Source: Chloroflexota bacterium | GTDB lineage: Bacteria > Chloroflexota > Anaerolineae > Promineifilales > Promineifilaceae | Assembly: GCA_020628815.1 (NCBI GenBank) | Contig: JAHDEN010000032.1 | Location: forward strand, 1-45,444 | Length of the DNA stretch: 45,444 nt | Direction: 5' to 3' | Part shown: positions 8,632-16,758 of the stretch, piece by piece | Layout: each line of letters opens with the position of its first letter | How positions within the stretch are numbered: position 1 is the first letter of the stretch | Translations under genes and position numbers: made by a program | The notes under the pieces: generated by a model | The model's database searches: none | What the model saw: the letters and a program-made list of their open reading frames with translations, nothing else | Told to the model about the DNA's origin: nothing

Positions 8632-9333
8632 ATGATCATGACTCAACCACTCAGTACTCAACCACTCGGCGAGATTCCGCTTTTTGAAGGGTTAAACAAT
8701 AGAGAGAGACGCCGTGTGGTCGGCGCTCTACGCAGCCGCATATTCAAAGCTGGGGAAATTTTATTTCAGGAAGGGGAGGCAGGTGACAAGCTTTTCTTAG
8801 TAAAAGAAGGGCTTGTTCGCATTTACACCGGCGGCCGGGAAAACGGGCAAGAAACATCTGTTTTGATTATCGGCAAGCCAGGGGACTTATTTGGTGAACT
8901 GGCCATTGTTGACGGTGAACCCCGTTCGGCCAGCGCAAAAGCGGTTGAAGACACCGTTGTTTACACCATGGCCCGCGATCACTTTAACCATCATCTAGAA
9001 GGCATTCCACGGCTTGCATACAACTTCATTCGGCAAATGTCTCAAAAGATGCGCTCTTCAACATCGAAAATGGAGAGCTTGGCGAGCAAGTCGGTCTACA
9101 GTCGGTTGATAAGCCTCGTCTACAAACTTGCAACAGACTACGGAAAAAGCCGCGGCGAGTTGATTCTAATCGACATTAGCTTGAACCAAACTGAAATTGC
9201 GAGCTTAATCGGAGCAACGAGAGAAAGCACAAATCGGGCGATGCAGCGGCTCAAAAATGAAGGGATTCTAGAAAACGATGGTGGCCGATTTATCATCTAT
9301 GACATCGACGCTTTAAAAGATGGCGCTGAGTGA
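8632..9333 (+). CDS. Crp/Fnr-family transcriptional regulator
   Basis: A 233-residue regulator. Residues of about 15-130 form a cyclic-nucleotide-binding fold, with IFKAGEILFQEGEAGDKLFLVKEG and the phosphate-binding cassette FGELAIVDGEPRSASA, whose Arg-Ser suggests it can bind cAMP or a related nucleotide. A long dimerisation helix leads to a C-terminal winged helix, with the recognition region QTEIASLIGATRESTNRAMQ. No Fnr-type N-terminal cysteines are present, so it is not an oxygen-sensing Fnr. TAATAT lies 5 nt before the ATG and suggests a very short or absent leader. Its 3' end overlaps the terminator stem. Targets are unknown; a CRP-like dyad lies upstream of the preceding gene. Confidence 0.85.
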   Translation: MIMTQPLSTQPLGEIPLFEGLNNRERRRVVGALRSRIFKAGEILFQEGEAGDKLFLVKEGLVRIYTGGRENGQETSVLIIGKPGDLFGELAIVDGEPRSASAKAVEDTVVYTMARDHFNHHLEGIPRLAYNFIRQMSQKMRSSTSKMESLASKSVYSRLISLVYKLATDYGKSRGELILIDISLNQTEIASLIGATRESTNRAMQRLKNEGILENDGGRFIIYDIDALKDGAE

Positions 9334-9353
9334 ATCGCCAGCGCCCCCTTTTG
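9322..9353 (+). terminator. Terminator overlapping the Crp/Fnr stop codon
   Basis: GGCGCTG (9322-9328) pairs with CAGCGCC (9339-9345), followed by CCCCTTTTG. The 5' arm is inside the coding sequence and the stop codon lies in the loop. Confidence 0.65.
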
Positions 9354-9393
9354 CATAAAGTCCGCAATCCGCAGCAATCATTCAGCGATTAGG

Positions 9394-9413
9394 AAAAACA
9401 TGATAAATCATGT
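9394..9413 (-). terminator. Terminator of the hemL operon
   Basis: On the minus strand a 7-bp perfect stem (ACATGAT/ATCATGT, 2-nt loop) is followed by TTTTT (complement of 9394-9398). It lies 30 bp beyond the stop of the small Cys-motif gene. Confidence 0.6.
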
Positions 9414-9442
9414 TGAAAGCCGTTCCATTTGGGAGCAAACTG

Positions 9443-9673
9443 TTAACAGCCTCGACTACTAAGTTCAACCCACATTTCATCAATCGCTTCTTTTGAATCT
9501 AAATGACTACGCGATTTTGCGTCGTCTAAATGTTGCCCGCAAAACCACAGCAGTCCTTTTGGATGGCCAACCATTCCTTCCGGCAATGATTCGTAGTTCG
9601 CAAAGCGTACCGTTCCACCTTCCTCGCTAGGGTCGAATTTTGCGCTGCATAGATCGCACTTGGGTGGTTTCAT
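9443..9673 (-). CDS. Small CxxC protein, possible zinc-binding
   Basis: A 76-residue protein not recognised as a named family. It has an N-terminal K-C-D-L-C-S motif followed by F-D-P-S-E-E-G-G-T-V-R-F and a later WFCGQHLDDA. The CxxC plus C-x2-H spacing could build a zinc site as in treble-clef or rubredoxin-like knuckles. The reading frame is supported by an AAGAGGA ribosome site and by its position 23 bp downstream of hemL, ahead of an intrinsic terminator, so it is probably co-transcribed with hemL. A role in tetrapyrrole synthesis is not indicated by anything but position. Confidence 0.55.
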   Translation of the reverse strand: MKPPKCDLCSAKFDPSEEGGTVRFANYESLPEGMVGHPKGLLWFCGQHLDDAKSRSHLDSKEAIDEMWVELSSRGC

Positions 9674-9696
9674 AATTTAAATCCTCTTGATCAGCC

Positions 9697-10980
9697 TTAA
9701 ACGGCTTTAAAGGCCACTCTTGCGGCCGCAATTGTCTTGTCTACCGCTTCAGAATCATGTGCGGCCGAAACAAATCCAGCTTCGAACTGAGCAGGAGCCA
9801 TGTACACCCCATTTTCAAGCATCGCCATAAAAAAGCGTGCAAACGCATCGGTGTCGCTATTGGCGGCCGATGGCCAATCGGTGACAGGCTGGTTGGTGAA
9901 AAACGAACAAAACATCGTGCCAACTTGGTTTTGCGTGATGGGGACACCAGCCAGCGCGGCCGCCTCTGCAACCCCTTCAGCGATTTTTGTGGTTGTCTCA
10001 ACCATCTGATCAAACAAACCGGGTTTTTGTAGCTCTGTTAAGGTAGTGATCCCAGCCTGCATCGCCAAAGGATTGCCGGACAGTGTTCCCGCTTGGTACA
10101 TCGGGCCGATCGGGGCAACCTGCTGCATGATCTCTTTCCGGCCGCCATATGCCCCCACCGGCAACCCGCCACCGATCACTTTACCCAACGCCGTAATATC
10201 AGGTTGAATATCATAAAGGGTCTGTGCGCCACCTAAGTGAACGCGCCAACCGGTCATCACTTCGTCAAATACCAACAAAGCGCCGTGCTTATGGCACAGC
10301 TCTTTTAATCCAGCCAAATAGCCGGGATTAGGAGGAACAACCCCCATGTTGCCTGCCACAGGTTCTAAAATTACACAGGCAATCTCGTCTGGAAAAGCCG
10401 CAAACATTTCAGCGATGCCGTCAAGATCGTTAAATTGGGCCACAAGAGTGTCCGCGACTGCGGCCGGTGGAACCCCCGGAGAATCGGGCAAACCGAGCGA
10501 CGCCACAGCTGAGCCAGCTTGTACAAGCAGCATATCAGCATGTCCATGATAGTTCCCTTTAAATTTGATGATTTTGTTCCGGCCGGTATAAGCGCGGGCC
10601 AAACGCAGGGCGCTCATCGTCGCTTCTGTGCCGCTATTGACAAAGCGAATCATCTCGATCGATGGCATAAAGCTCATGACCAATTTACCCAGCTGCGTTT
10701 CTAACTTGCTTGGTGCGCCGAAGCTGGTCCCTTTAGCGGCCGTTGCAGCCAAATCTGCCAAAACTTTAGGATGAGCGTGCCCTAAAACCAACGGGCCGAA
10801 TGACAACACATAATCGACAAACCGATTTCCATCTTCATCAACCAGATACGCCCCTTCACCACGGTCCATAAATAGGGGCTGGCCGCCTACCGGCCGAAAC
10901 GCACGGGCGGGCGAGTCAACGCCACCGGGCAAAACTTGCTGGGCTTCAGCAAACAGTTCAACAGATTTTGATATATTCAT
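9697..10980 (-). CDS. hemL: Glutamate-1-semialdehyde 2,1-aminomutase
   Basis: This PLP enzyme converts glutamate-1-semialdehyde to 5-aminolevulinate in the C5 route to tetrapyrroles. The 427-residue length is standard. Conserved features include the N-terminal PGGVDSPARAFRPVGG, FVNSGTEATMSALRLAR (residues 113-129), KGNYHGHAD (141-149), the PLP-contacting FDEVMTGWR (238-246), and the Schiff-base lysine Lys267 in ALGKVIGGGLPVGAYGG. The enzyme implies haem or corrinoid synthesis through glutamyl-tRNA. Other hem genes are not in this window. The ATG at 10980 is the only sensible start; no clear Shine-Dalgarno is seen. It is divergent from the zinc-ribbon pair and is followed by a small Cys protein. 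Confidence 0.95.
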   Translation of the reverse strand: MNISKSVELFAEAQQVLPGGVDSPARAFRPVGGQPLFMDRGEGAYLVDEDGNRFVDYVLSFGPLVLGHAHPKVLADLAATAAKGTSFGAPSKLETQLGKLVMSFMPSIEMIRFVNSGTEATMSALRLARAYTGRNKIIKFKGNYHGHADMLLVQAGSAVASLGLPDSPGVPPAAVADTLVAQFNDLDGIAEMFAAFPDEIACVILEPVAGNMGVVPPNPGYLAGLKELCHKHGALLVFDEVMTGWRVHLGGAQTLYDIQPDITALGKVIGGGLPVGAYGGRKEIMQQVAPIGPMYQAGTLSGNPLAMQAGITTLTELQKPGLFDQMVETTTKIAEGVAEAAALAGVPITQNQVGTMFCSFFTNQPVTDWPSAANSDTDAFARFFMAMLENGVYMAPAQFEAGFVSAAHDSEAVDKTIAAARVAFKAV

Positions 10981-11130
10981 AATATTTATGTGGCTAAAAA
11001 ACTGATTGGAAAATAGAACTAAGAATAACGCAGATGTAATTGAAAAATTTTCTACATCAGATAGAGTTTTATACGATTATATTCTTCCCGCTAATTTTTG
11101 TAGAATATTCCTACTCGAATAAATTATTTC

Positions 11131-12528
11131 ATGTCAAACGCTCCAAAATCTATAGAAGCTCCTCAGCCCATTTTAGACAACAAAGCCGCATTTTTTAACA
11201 TTTTCCCGCCAGATGGGTATGTTCCGGCCGAAAGTGCCAAAGAGGGGGTGTCGATCTATATCCCCGCCCCTGAAAATCACAACGACCATCAGAAGGTTGT
11301 TGAATTTAACTGCCCCCGCTGCAGCGGGGATTCCGCATTCAGCGCAGAATCTGGCGTTCTGGAATGCAAGTTTTGCGGGTATCAGCAGGTTCCGGCCGGG
11401 GCTAAAGTCGGCCGAGGGGCGGACCAGCAGATGTTTAGGGCAACCACGCTTGCAGCTGCCAAAGAAGGCTGGGGGACCAATGACCGGCAAGATGTGGTGT
11501 GTCAAAATTGCGGAACGCGCGAATCGGTATCGGCCGACATGTTGACCCACAACTGTGCGTTTTGCGGTTCCTCTCGGGTGGTTCAAGCGGAAACGATTCA
11601 GGACGTTCTCCGGCCGTCAGCCCTTATTCCGGTCGAAATCGATCAACAGCAGCTGGAAGAAATTTTGAATGATTGGTTTACAGCATCCTGGCTGTTGCCG
11701 GACAAACTTAATAATTTGATGGCGAACGTAGAACCAGACCGTGTCTTTTTGCCATTTTGGACGTTTGACGCCCGCAGCAGTGCAGATTGGCGGGCCGAAG
11801 TCGGGCACACAGTCACAACGGGGAGCGGCAAAAACAGGCGCACCAAAACCGTTTGGCGCTGGGAAAGCGGACACGTTGATCTTTCTTTTGACAATCATCT
11901 AGTCTCGGGATCAAAACGGATCAGCAAAGAATTAACATCTAACTTGGGCGACTACAACATGCGCGGTTTGGTCCAATACGACCCTGACTTTTTAGCCGGT
12001 AGCATTGCGCAGGCATACGACACAAAACTTGATACGGCGTGGCGCATCGGCCGGAATGACTTTCGCGAAATCACGCGCAAAGCGTGCCGCAGACAGGCGA
12101 GCAGTGGAAAAATTCGGAATTTCAGTATGACGCTCGATTTTTCTGAAGAGTCTTGGCGCTACATTTTATTGCCGGTGCTGATGGCATCTTACCAGTTCGA
12201 TAATAAAACCTATCGGATTGTGGTGAATGGGCAAACCGGCACGATTTTTGGCCAACGGCCGGTTGATTGGCGCAAAGTGCGCAACGCCTGTTTGCTATCC
12301 GCCATCCCCCCAATCCTGGCCTTTATCACTGCAGCGATATTGTCGTTTATGGGGCTCAGTGATCAATCGAGCGGCGCGTTTGCTGTCGGCGGCTTTTTGT
12401 CCCTCGCGGCACTTGTTTTTTCGGGTGTCCTAATCTTTATGGGGTTCAATTTGCAAAAAGAGGTTTGGGCCGACGAACTTTCGGCCGGAGCCGACTTTGA
12501 AACAAAATCTGGGGGAGAAAACGAATGA
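11131..12528 (+). CDS. Double zinc-ribbon membrane protein, first of a paralogous pair
   Basis: A 465-residue protein with two N-terminal zinc ribbons: Cys61/64/79/82 (CPRC...CKFC) and Cys124/127/142/145 (CQNC...CAFC). A central soluble region follows, containing the repeated signature W-L/F-x-P-D/A-x-L-x-x-L and LPFWTFDARSSADWRAEVG. Near the C terminus are two hydrophobic segments (about 392-415 and 425-447), suggesting a membrane anchor with the ribbons in the cytoplasm. The neighbouring gene shares the central signature and starts inside the stop codon of this one (ATGA overlap), so the two are paralogues made together. TAAATT lies 5 nt before the ATG with a weak -35 (TTGTAG), hinting at a leaderless mRNA. 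Function is unknown. Confidence 0.65.
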   Translation: MSNAPKSIEAPQPILDNKAAFFNIFPPDGYVPAESAKEGVSIYIPAPENHNDHQKVVEFNCPRCSGDSAFSAESGVLECKFCGYQQVPAGAKVGRGADQQMFRATTLAAAKEGWGTNDRQDVVCQNCGTRESVSADMLTHNCAFCGSSRVVQAETIQDVLRPSALIPVEIDQQQLEEILNDWFTASWLLPDKLNNLMANVEPDRVFLPFWTFDARSSADWRAEVGHTVTTGSGKNRRTKTVWRWESGHVDLSFDNHLVSGSKRISKELTSNLGDYNMRGLVQYDPDFLAGSIAQAYDTKLDTAWRIGRNDFREITRKACRRQASSGKIRNFSMTLDFSEESWRYILLPVLMASYQFDNKTYRIVVNGQTGTIFGQRPVDWRKVRNACLLSAIPPILAFITAAILSFMGLSDQSSGAFAVGGFLSLAALVFSGVLIFMGFNLQKEVWADELSAGADFETKSGGENE

Positions 12529-13628
12529 GTGATCATGCTTCTCAACTGGCCCAGCTCGGCTGGCAAGATGGGCTTTTACTAGCCGCCTGTAGCAACTGCG
12601 GGCTGGGCATTATGCAACCGGCCGACATGTTTGATCAGCCCTGTGTTCACTGTGGCTCTTACTTGATCGAAGAACTTGATCCTGATGCAGACCAGCCCCC
12701 ACATTTGGCCCCACCTGAGCTGATACTCAACACCAAAGTGGACGAGAAAAAGGCGCACAAAGAGCTCTCTAACTGGTACAGCCGCTTTTTCTTCCCCCCG
12801 GCCGATTTAAGCCTACCCACGCTTATGTCTCGCATTCGCCTAATGTACGTGCCAGTTTGGCTAATGGATACGAGGCTAAATACACAATGGGCGGCCGACG
12901 TCGGCTTTGATTACGAAGTGATCTCGAGTCAGGAAAAGCTGCGTGGTAGCACATGGTCAACAACTGAAGTTAAACGGATTCAGCAAGATTGGGAAGGGCG
13001 TGCGGGAACCATCAATTTAAACTATGAAAACATACCGGCCGATGCAATTGAACGAGAGTTCAATTTTTGGCCAGTTGTTAGGCTTACCCCTAGCCAGCAT
13101 AAATTGCTGCATCGAGCGGAGCCTTATAACGCCACAACCGCAGAAAAAGCGACCTTTTTGCTCCCCAGCCGCATTCCGGCCGATGCGGTGAACGACATGC
13201 TCCCATCTCTGATGGGACTAGCTCAAGACGATGTGCAGAGCGCCTGCCGAGCCGACCACATCCGCAACTTTAATTGGGCACCCAAAATTGAACAGCAAAA
13301 TTGGACCAAACTGTTAATGCCGGTTTGGAGCACTTGGTATAAAGATGAGGATGATCGAAAACGGATGTTGTTTATCAACGCCACCACCGGACAAGGCTGG
13401 GGAGAAAGAATCCCATCGATGCGGCGCACGTGGCAAGTTGGGCTCTATATGCTCATCGTTGCGGCTGTTTTTATGGTGGCAGGTTTGACGTTTGGGCTCT
13501 TAAGCAACAATTGGGCCGTGATGGGGCTGATGACCCTGATTGTCTTTGTCATGATGGGCTCGTTTTTACTAATGGCGGTCTACACCATCTTTCAGAAAAA
13601 TAAAGAGGATTTCTTCGGCCGGTTTTAG
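12525..13628 (+). CDS. Single zinc-ribbon membrane protein, second of the pair
   Basis: A 367-residue paralogue of the preceding protein with only one zinc ribbon (Cys22/25/40/43, CSNC...CVHC). The shared core reads NWYSRFFFPPADLSLPTLMS and VPVWLMDTRLNTQWAADVG, aligning with the equivalent block upstream; the later NWTKLLMPVW matches SWRYILLPVL. Two C-terminal hydrophobic helices (about 305-330 and 335-357) mirror the partner. The ATG overlaps the upstream stop, indicating translational coupling and probably a heteromeric complex. No enzymatic motif is apparent. Zinc ribbons could bind nucleic acid or simply stabilise the fold. It converges on pepA across an inverted repeat. Confidence 0.65.
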   Translation: MSDHASQLAQLGWQDGLLLAACSNCGLGIMQPADMFDQPCVHCGSYLIEELDPDADQPPHLAPPELILNTKVDEKKAHKELSNWYSRFFFPPADLSLPTLMSRIRLMYVPVWLMDTRLNTQWAADVGFDYEVISSQEKLRGSTWSTTEVKRIQQDWEGRAGTINLNYENIPADAIEREFNFWPVVRLTPSQHKLLHRAEPYNATTAEKATFLLPSRIPADAVNDMLPSLMGLAQDDVQSACRADHIRNFNWAPKIEQQNWTKLLMPVWSTWYKDEDDRKRMLFINATTGQGWGERIPSMRRTWQVGLYMLIVAAVFMVAGLTFGLLSNNWAVMGLMTLIVFVMMGSFLLMAVYTIFQKNKEDFFGRF

Positions 13629-13645
13629 CCGGATTAAATCGTGCA

Positions 13646-13692
13646 ACGTGGTGCGTAGAAACTTGCAAAGTTCAAGAATTCACGCACCACGT
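13646..13692. repeat. Intergenic inverted repeat between convergent genes
   Basis: ACGTGGTGCGT (13646-13656) and ACGCACCACGT (13682-13692) form perfect 11-bp arms around a 25-nt centre that contains a smaller ACTT/AAGT dyad. No T-tract follows on either strand. It may end transcription from both sides in a Rho-dependent or cruciform way, or be a palindromic repeat element. Confidence 0.6.
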
Positions 13693-13705
13693 AACGGGTC
13701 TAAAT

Positions 13706-15223
13706 CTATGCTAAACGACGCACGTACTCAACCAGAGAGCGAACCATCACGCCGGTTCCACCTTTGGTCAGATAGCTGCGGTCGGTTTCATCGGCCGTAT
13801 TGCCCCACTTCTCACCACCGGCAATATCGATATGGGCCCAAGGCCAATCCCCGACAAAGTGTGCTAAGAAACGGGCGGCGGTCACGCTCGAAGCCATCCG
13901 GCCGCCGGTGTTTTTGATATCGGCACTCAAGCTTTTCAGCTGACGATCATACGCACTGTCCAAAGGCATGCGCCACAGCGGTTCGCCCGATTCAGCACCG
14001 GCCGAGATTAGCCCCGCGCACAGATCATCATCGTTACAGAATAACGCCTGTGTCCGATGCCCCAGAGCGACCATTTTGCCCCCCGTTAAGGTAGCCAAAT
14101 TAATGACCGCTTGTGGCTCAAGTGTGTCTGCATAACACAGAGCATCAGCCAAAATCAAACGCCCCTCAGCATCGGTGCTAATAATTTCAACGCTGACACC
14201 GTTTTTGGCAACAAACACATCGTTCGGTTTATAGGCGGTGGCACTCACCACATTTTCAACCGTGGGAACAACTCCGATCACGTACAACGGCAATCCCATC
14301 CGTCCGATGGCGTTCATTGCGCCGATAACGGCCGCAGCACCACCCATGTCTCCATGCATGCCAACCATGCTGGCAGATGGCTTGAGCGAGTAGCCACCGG
14401 TGTCAAACGCAACCCCTTTACCGACCAAAACAATCGGCTGGCGATTTTTAGCCCCTTTCGGCTTGTGCTCCATGACAATAAATTTCGCTTGTTCACGCGC
14501 ACCTTGGGTCACAGACAGAAGCAGTTCCATTTTTTGTTCCCGCATCCATTTTTCATCATGGGCCGTTGCCTGAATTCCAACAGAGCGTGACATTTTAACG
14601 GCCGCATTTGCTATGGCACTGGGTGTTGCCACATTGCTGGGCTGATTAATCAGCGTGCGGGCTAAATAAACCCCTTCGGCCGTCGCTTCACCATCGGCCG
14701 CACCCGCTTCGATCTGATCGATTTTCATCGCATCAAACTCAAGCAATGTCAACGTCTCAACCGCTTTCCCATCCCCTTTATTGATTGTTTTGGGTGCATC
14801 ATACTCGTACAGGGCTAACAAGCTGCCTTCGACCACAGCCTGAGACGCTCCTTCAACAGTCAGACCACCGATACCAGCTCCATGCACAATCGTCGCCACA
14901 TCTTGCGCACCCACATCGCGCGCTTGTTTAATCGCAGCACCGGCCGCTTCGCGCACCGATTCGAGGTTAAGCCCATCGCGTGAGCCTAATCCCACAATAA
15001 TGATCCGCTTGGCGGGAATTACACCACGTGGGTACAGCACCAACGTTTCACCCAGTTTTCCGGTGATGTCGCCCGACTCGATAACCTCTTGAATCGCCCC
15101 GTCTAGCGCCGCATCTACCGCTCCGGTGCCACCGGCCGGTTTAGATACATCTGCAAACAAATTAATGATGATGGCGTCAGCCGCTGCCCCCCGAATATCG
15201 CCCTGTTGTATTTTGATTTCCAT
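13706..15223 (-). CDS. pepA: Leucyl aminopeptidase (M17)
   Basis: PepA removes N-terminal residues from peptides using two metal ions and is cytosolic and hexameric. The C-terminal catalytic domain is intact: Lys269 and Asp274 in VLVGKGVAFDTGG, Lys281, Asp292 in GMHGDMGGAA, and Asp351, Glu353 and Arg355 in STDAEGRLILADAL. These sit one residue from the E. coli numbering. The 505-residue length is normal. The N-terminal macro-like domain is shorter and more divergent, as usual. The ATG at 15223 is preceded by AGGAAAA. It lies 52 bp downstream of the DinB-family gene and is probably in the same transcript. Some M17 enzymes also bind DNA; nothing here tests that. Confidence 0.93.
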   Translation of the reverse strand: MEIKIQQGDIRGAAADAIIINLFADVSKPAGGTGAVDAALDGAIQEVIESGDITGKLGETLVLYPRGVIPAKRIIIVGLGSRDGLNLESVREAAGAAIKQARDVGAQDVATIVHGAGIGGLTVEGASQAVVEGSLLALYEYDAPKTINKGDGKAVETLTLLEFDAMKIDQIEAGAADGEATAEGVYLARTLINQPSNVATPSAIANAAVKMSRSVGIQATAHDEKWMREQKMELLLSVTQGAREQAKFIVMEHKPKGAKNRQPIVLVGKGVAFDTGGYSLKPSASMVGMHGDMGGAAAVIGAMNAIGRMGLPLYVIGVVPTVENVVSATAYKPNDVFVAKNGVSVEIISTDAEGRLILADALCYADTLEPQAVINLATLTGGKMVALGHRTQALFCNDDDLCAGLISAGAESGEPLWRMPLDSAYDRQLKSLSADIKNTGGRMASSVTAARFLAHFVGDWPWAHIDIAGGEKWGNTADETDRSYLTKGGTGVMVRSLVEYVRRLA

Positions 15224-15275
15224 CTTAAATTTTCCTATTTAGGGCTTATACACCCAACTTTATGTTTGATATCGA

Positions 15276-15785
15276 CTATTCACCCGCGTACTGATACCGC
15301 TGTTCAGCATGTTCTTTCTCGCCCCACGCCATCAATATTTCGTTCAGTTGGCGCAGATGCAGATGATCATGACGCACCCAAGACGCAAACATATCGGCGG
15401 CCGAGAGGGTGCCAAGTTCAGGATGATCCGTTGTGTTTTCCCAGTTTGGGGTTTGTAATTTACGCATCCAATCGATCGATCTGGCCCGTTCGTTGATAAA
15501 CGTTTTGATCGCCGTCATCAGGTCTCTGTCGTTGTATTGCCGTTCGGCCGGCCAGCCCTGTGGGTCGATGGATGGAAACGGTTCACCCGGCATGTTTAAA
15601 AGATAGTTGAGCCGCTGTCGAAAATCTTCGCGCTCTTCATCAATTAAGTGATACATCACCTCGAGAATCGACCAAGAATCAGGATCCGGCCGCCACTTTG
15701 CCTGCTCCTCCGACATATCACGGACTAGCCATGTAATCGCCAGCCCATTTCGCTCCATTTGATAGAGAAAAGGTTCAATATTCAT
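15276..15785 (-). CDS. DinB-family protein
   Basis: A 169-residue four-helix-bundle protein of the DinB/YfiT type. Metal-binding histidines are visible in SILEVMYHLIDEEREDF and in ASWVRHDHLHLRQLNEI; the third-helix region WMRKLQTPNWENTTDHPELG matches the usual DinB_2 layout. Members are metal-dependent, and some act as thiol transferases (bacillithiol or mycothiol) while many are unassigned. The ATG at 15785 is directly preceded by a promoter (TTGCGA, 18 bp, TAAAAT, then 6 nt), so the mRNA is probably leaderless. pepA follows downstream. The thiol role is not supported by anything else in the window. Confidence 0.75.
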   Translation of the reverse strand: MNIEPFLYQMERNGLAITWLVRDMSEEQAKWRPDPDSWSILEVMYHLIDEEREDFRQRLNYLLNMPGEPFPSIDPQGWPAERQYNDRDLMTAIKTFINERARSIDWMRKLQTPNWENTTDHPELGTLSAADMFASWVRHDHLHLRQLNEILMAWGEKEHAEQRYQYAGE

Positions 15786-15821
15786 AGAGAGATTTTACGG
15801 CCGATCTTCATTTTTTCGCAA
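15785..15821 (-). promoter_or_regulatory. Predicted leaderless promoter of the DinB gene
   Basis: On the minus strand: TTGCGA (15821-15816), an 18-bp spacer, TAAAAT (15797-15792), then 6 nt to the ATG at 15785. No Shine-Dalgarno is present. Transcription should begin at or beside the start codon. Confidence 0.55.
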
Positions 15822-15863
15822 CTCTCGATATATTGCCCCGGTTCAGATATAATCGATTTTATA

Positions 15864-15892
15864 TTGACATAATGAGGCACTTGCCCTACACC
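15864..15892 (+). promoter_or_regulatory. Predicted promoter of the TRTP-repeat gene
   Basis: TTGACA (15864-15869), a 17-bp spacer and TACACC (15887-15892) lie upstream of a CCGGAG ribosome site and the ATG at 15907. The -35 box is consensus; the -10 is weak. Confidence 0.45.
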
Positions 15893-15906
15893 TTACCGGA
15901 GAAAAC

Positions 15907-16518
15907 ATGAAGGAAAAAACGAGGAACGTCACAAAAATACTATTCGCAATCTTGATCTTGTTTATCGCCATCCAAACTTGGTCTATCCGCCGCATGAACA
16001 GCGGAGACTTTGCCTTGCAGGCCCAGACAATTGCAACCCGAACACCGGCCGACCCAGGGACGATTGCGACCAGAACCCCATTTAGTACGATTCCTACCAG
16101 AACGCCCGATCCATGTCACTCGGGCACGATTCCAACCAGAACTCCGTTTCCTTCTGAAACCCTGCCGACAAGAACGCCTGATCCATCCGGAACTATCCCG
16201 ACACGCACCCCGTTTCCATCCGAAACGCTGCCTACCAGAACCCCAGACCCTTCCGGCACTATACCAACCCGGACACCCTTTCCGTCTGAAACTCTTCCTA
16301 CCAGAACTCCTTTCCCATCAGAAACAGTTCCAACACGGACCCCATATCCGTGCAATCCAGAGCTAACCCAGACTCCGTTTCCTCCAGAAACTATTCCAAC
16401 TCGGACACAGACGCCGTTTCCCACGCTGACAGCACCAGCGGCCACGCTTGATCCAAATCAACCAGAATCAGCTCCTGAAATTTACTTCCCAATTATCAGC
16501 AACTTGCATACACCGTAA
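15907..16518 (+). CDS. Secreted protein of degenerate TRTP repeats
   Basis: A 203-residue exported protein with almost no globular region. A basic N terminus and hydrophobic helix (about residues 9-25) form a signal peptide or anchor. Residues of about 42-175 are a tandem array of about eleven units of roughly 11 residues around I/L-P-T-R-T-P, alternating F-P-S-E-T-L and D-P-S-G-T-I. The DNA of the units differs mostly at synonymous sites, so the pattern is kept at protein level. The C terminus reads EIYFPIISNLHTP, an aromatic-hydrophobic-proline motif found in other secreted proteins of this window. It is likely an extended, possibly O-glycosylated, surface stalk. Several opposite-strand ORFs here are only shadows. 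Confidence 0.65.
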   Translation: MKEKTRNVTKILFAILILFIAIQTWSIRRMNSGDFALQAQTIATRTPADPGTIATRTPFSTIPTRTPDPCHSGTIPTRTPFPSETLPTRTPDPSGTIPTRTPFPSETLPTRTPDPSGTIPTRTPFPSETLPTRTPFPSETVPTRTPYPCNPELTQTPFPPETIPTRTQTPFPTLTAPAATLDPNQPESAPEIYFPIISNLHTP

Positions 16519-16549
16519 TCGCTGCGCCAGTCACAAATCGTTTAACAGC

Positions 16550-16577
16550 GTCATTCCTGCGCAGGCAGGAATCCAGC
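16550..16577. repeat. REP-like palindromic element
   Basis: ATTCCTGC (16553-16560) and GCAGGAAT (16565-16572) enclose GCAG, flanked by GTC and CCAGC. This resembles the widespread GTCATTCC...GGAATCCAG intergenic palindromes. It lies in the 240-bp gap between the two Thr/Pro-rich genes. Only one copy is present here. Confidence 0.55.
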
Positions 16578-16758
16578 GCTAAGCTTGCCCTAGATGCCCG
16601 TCCAAGTTTCCAAAGGGATGATGCGTGGGTACAACACCGGCACATTCGAAAAATTAAATTAGTCAGCAATATGATTAATTTCATCGTGTCTGATAAAATC
16701 ACTCTACTGTGAACTGTAGGAGCTGCATTCCCTACAAAAACTGCCTACTGGAGAATTC

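Noticed and set aside
16040..16400. Regularly spaced repeats as a possible CRISPR array
   Set aside because: The repeats diverge at synonymous positions and encode a continuous protein; there are no unique spacers and no cas genes.
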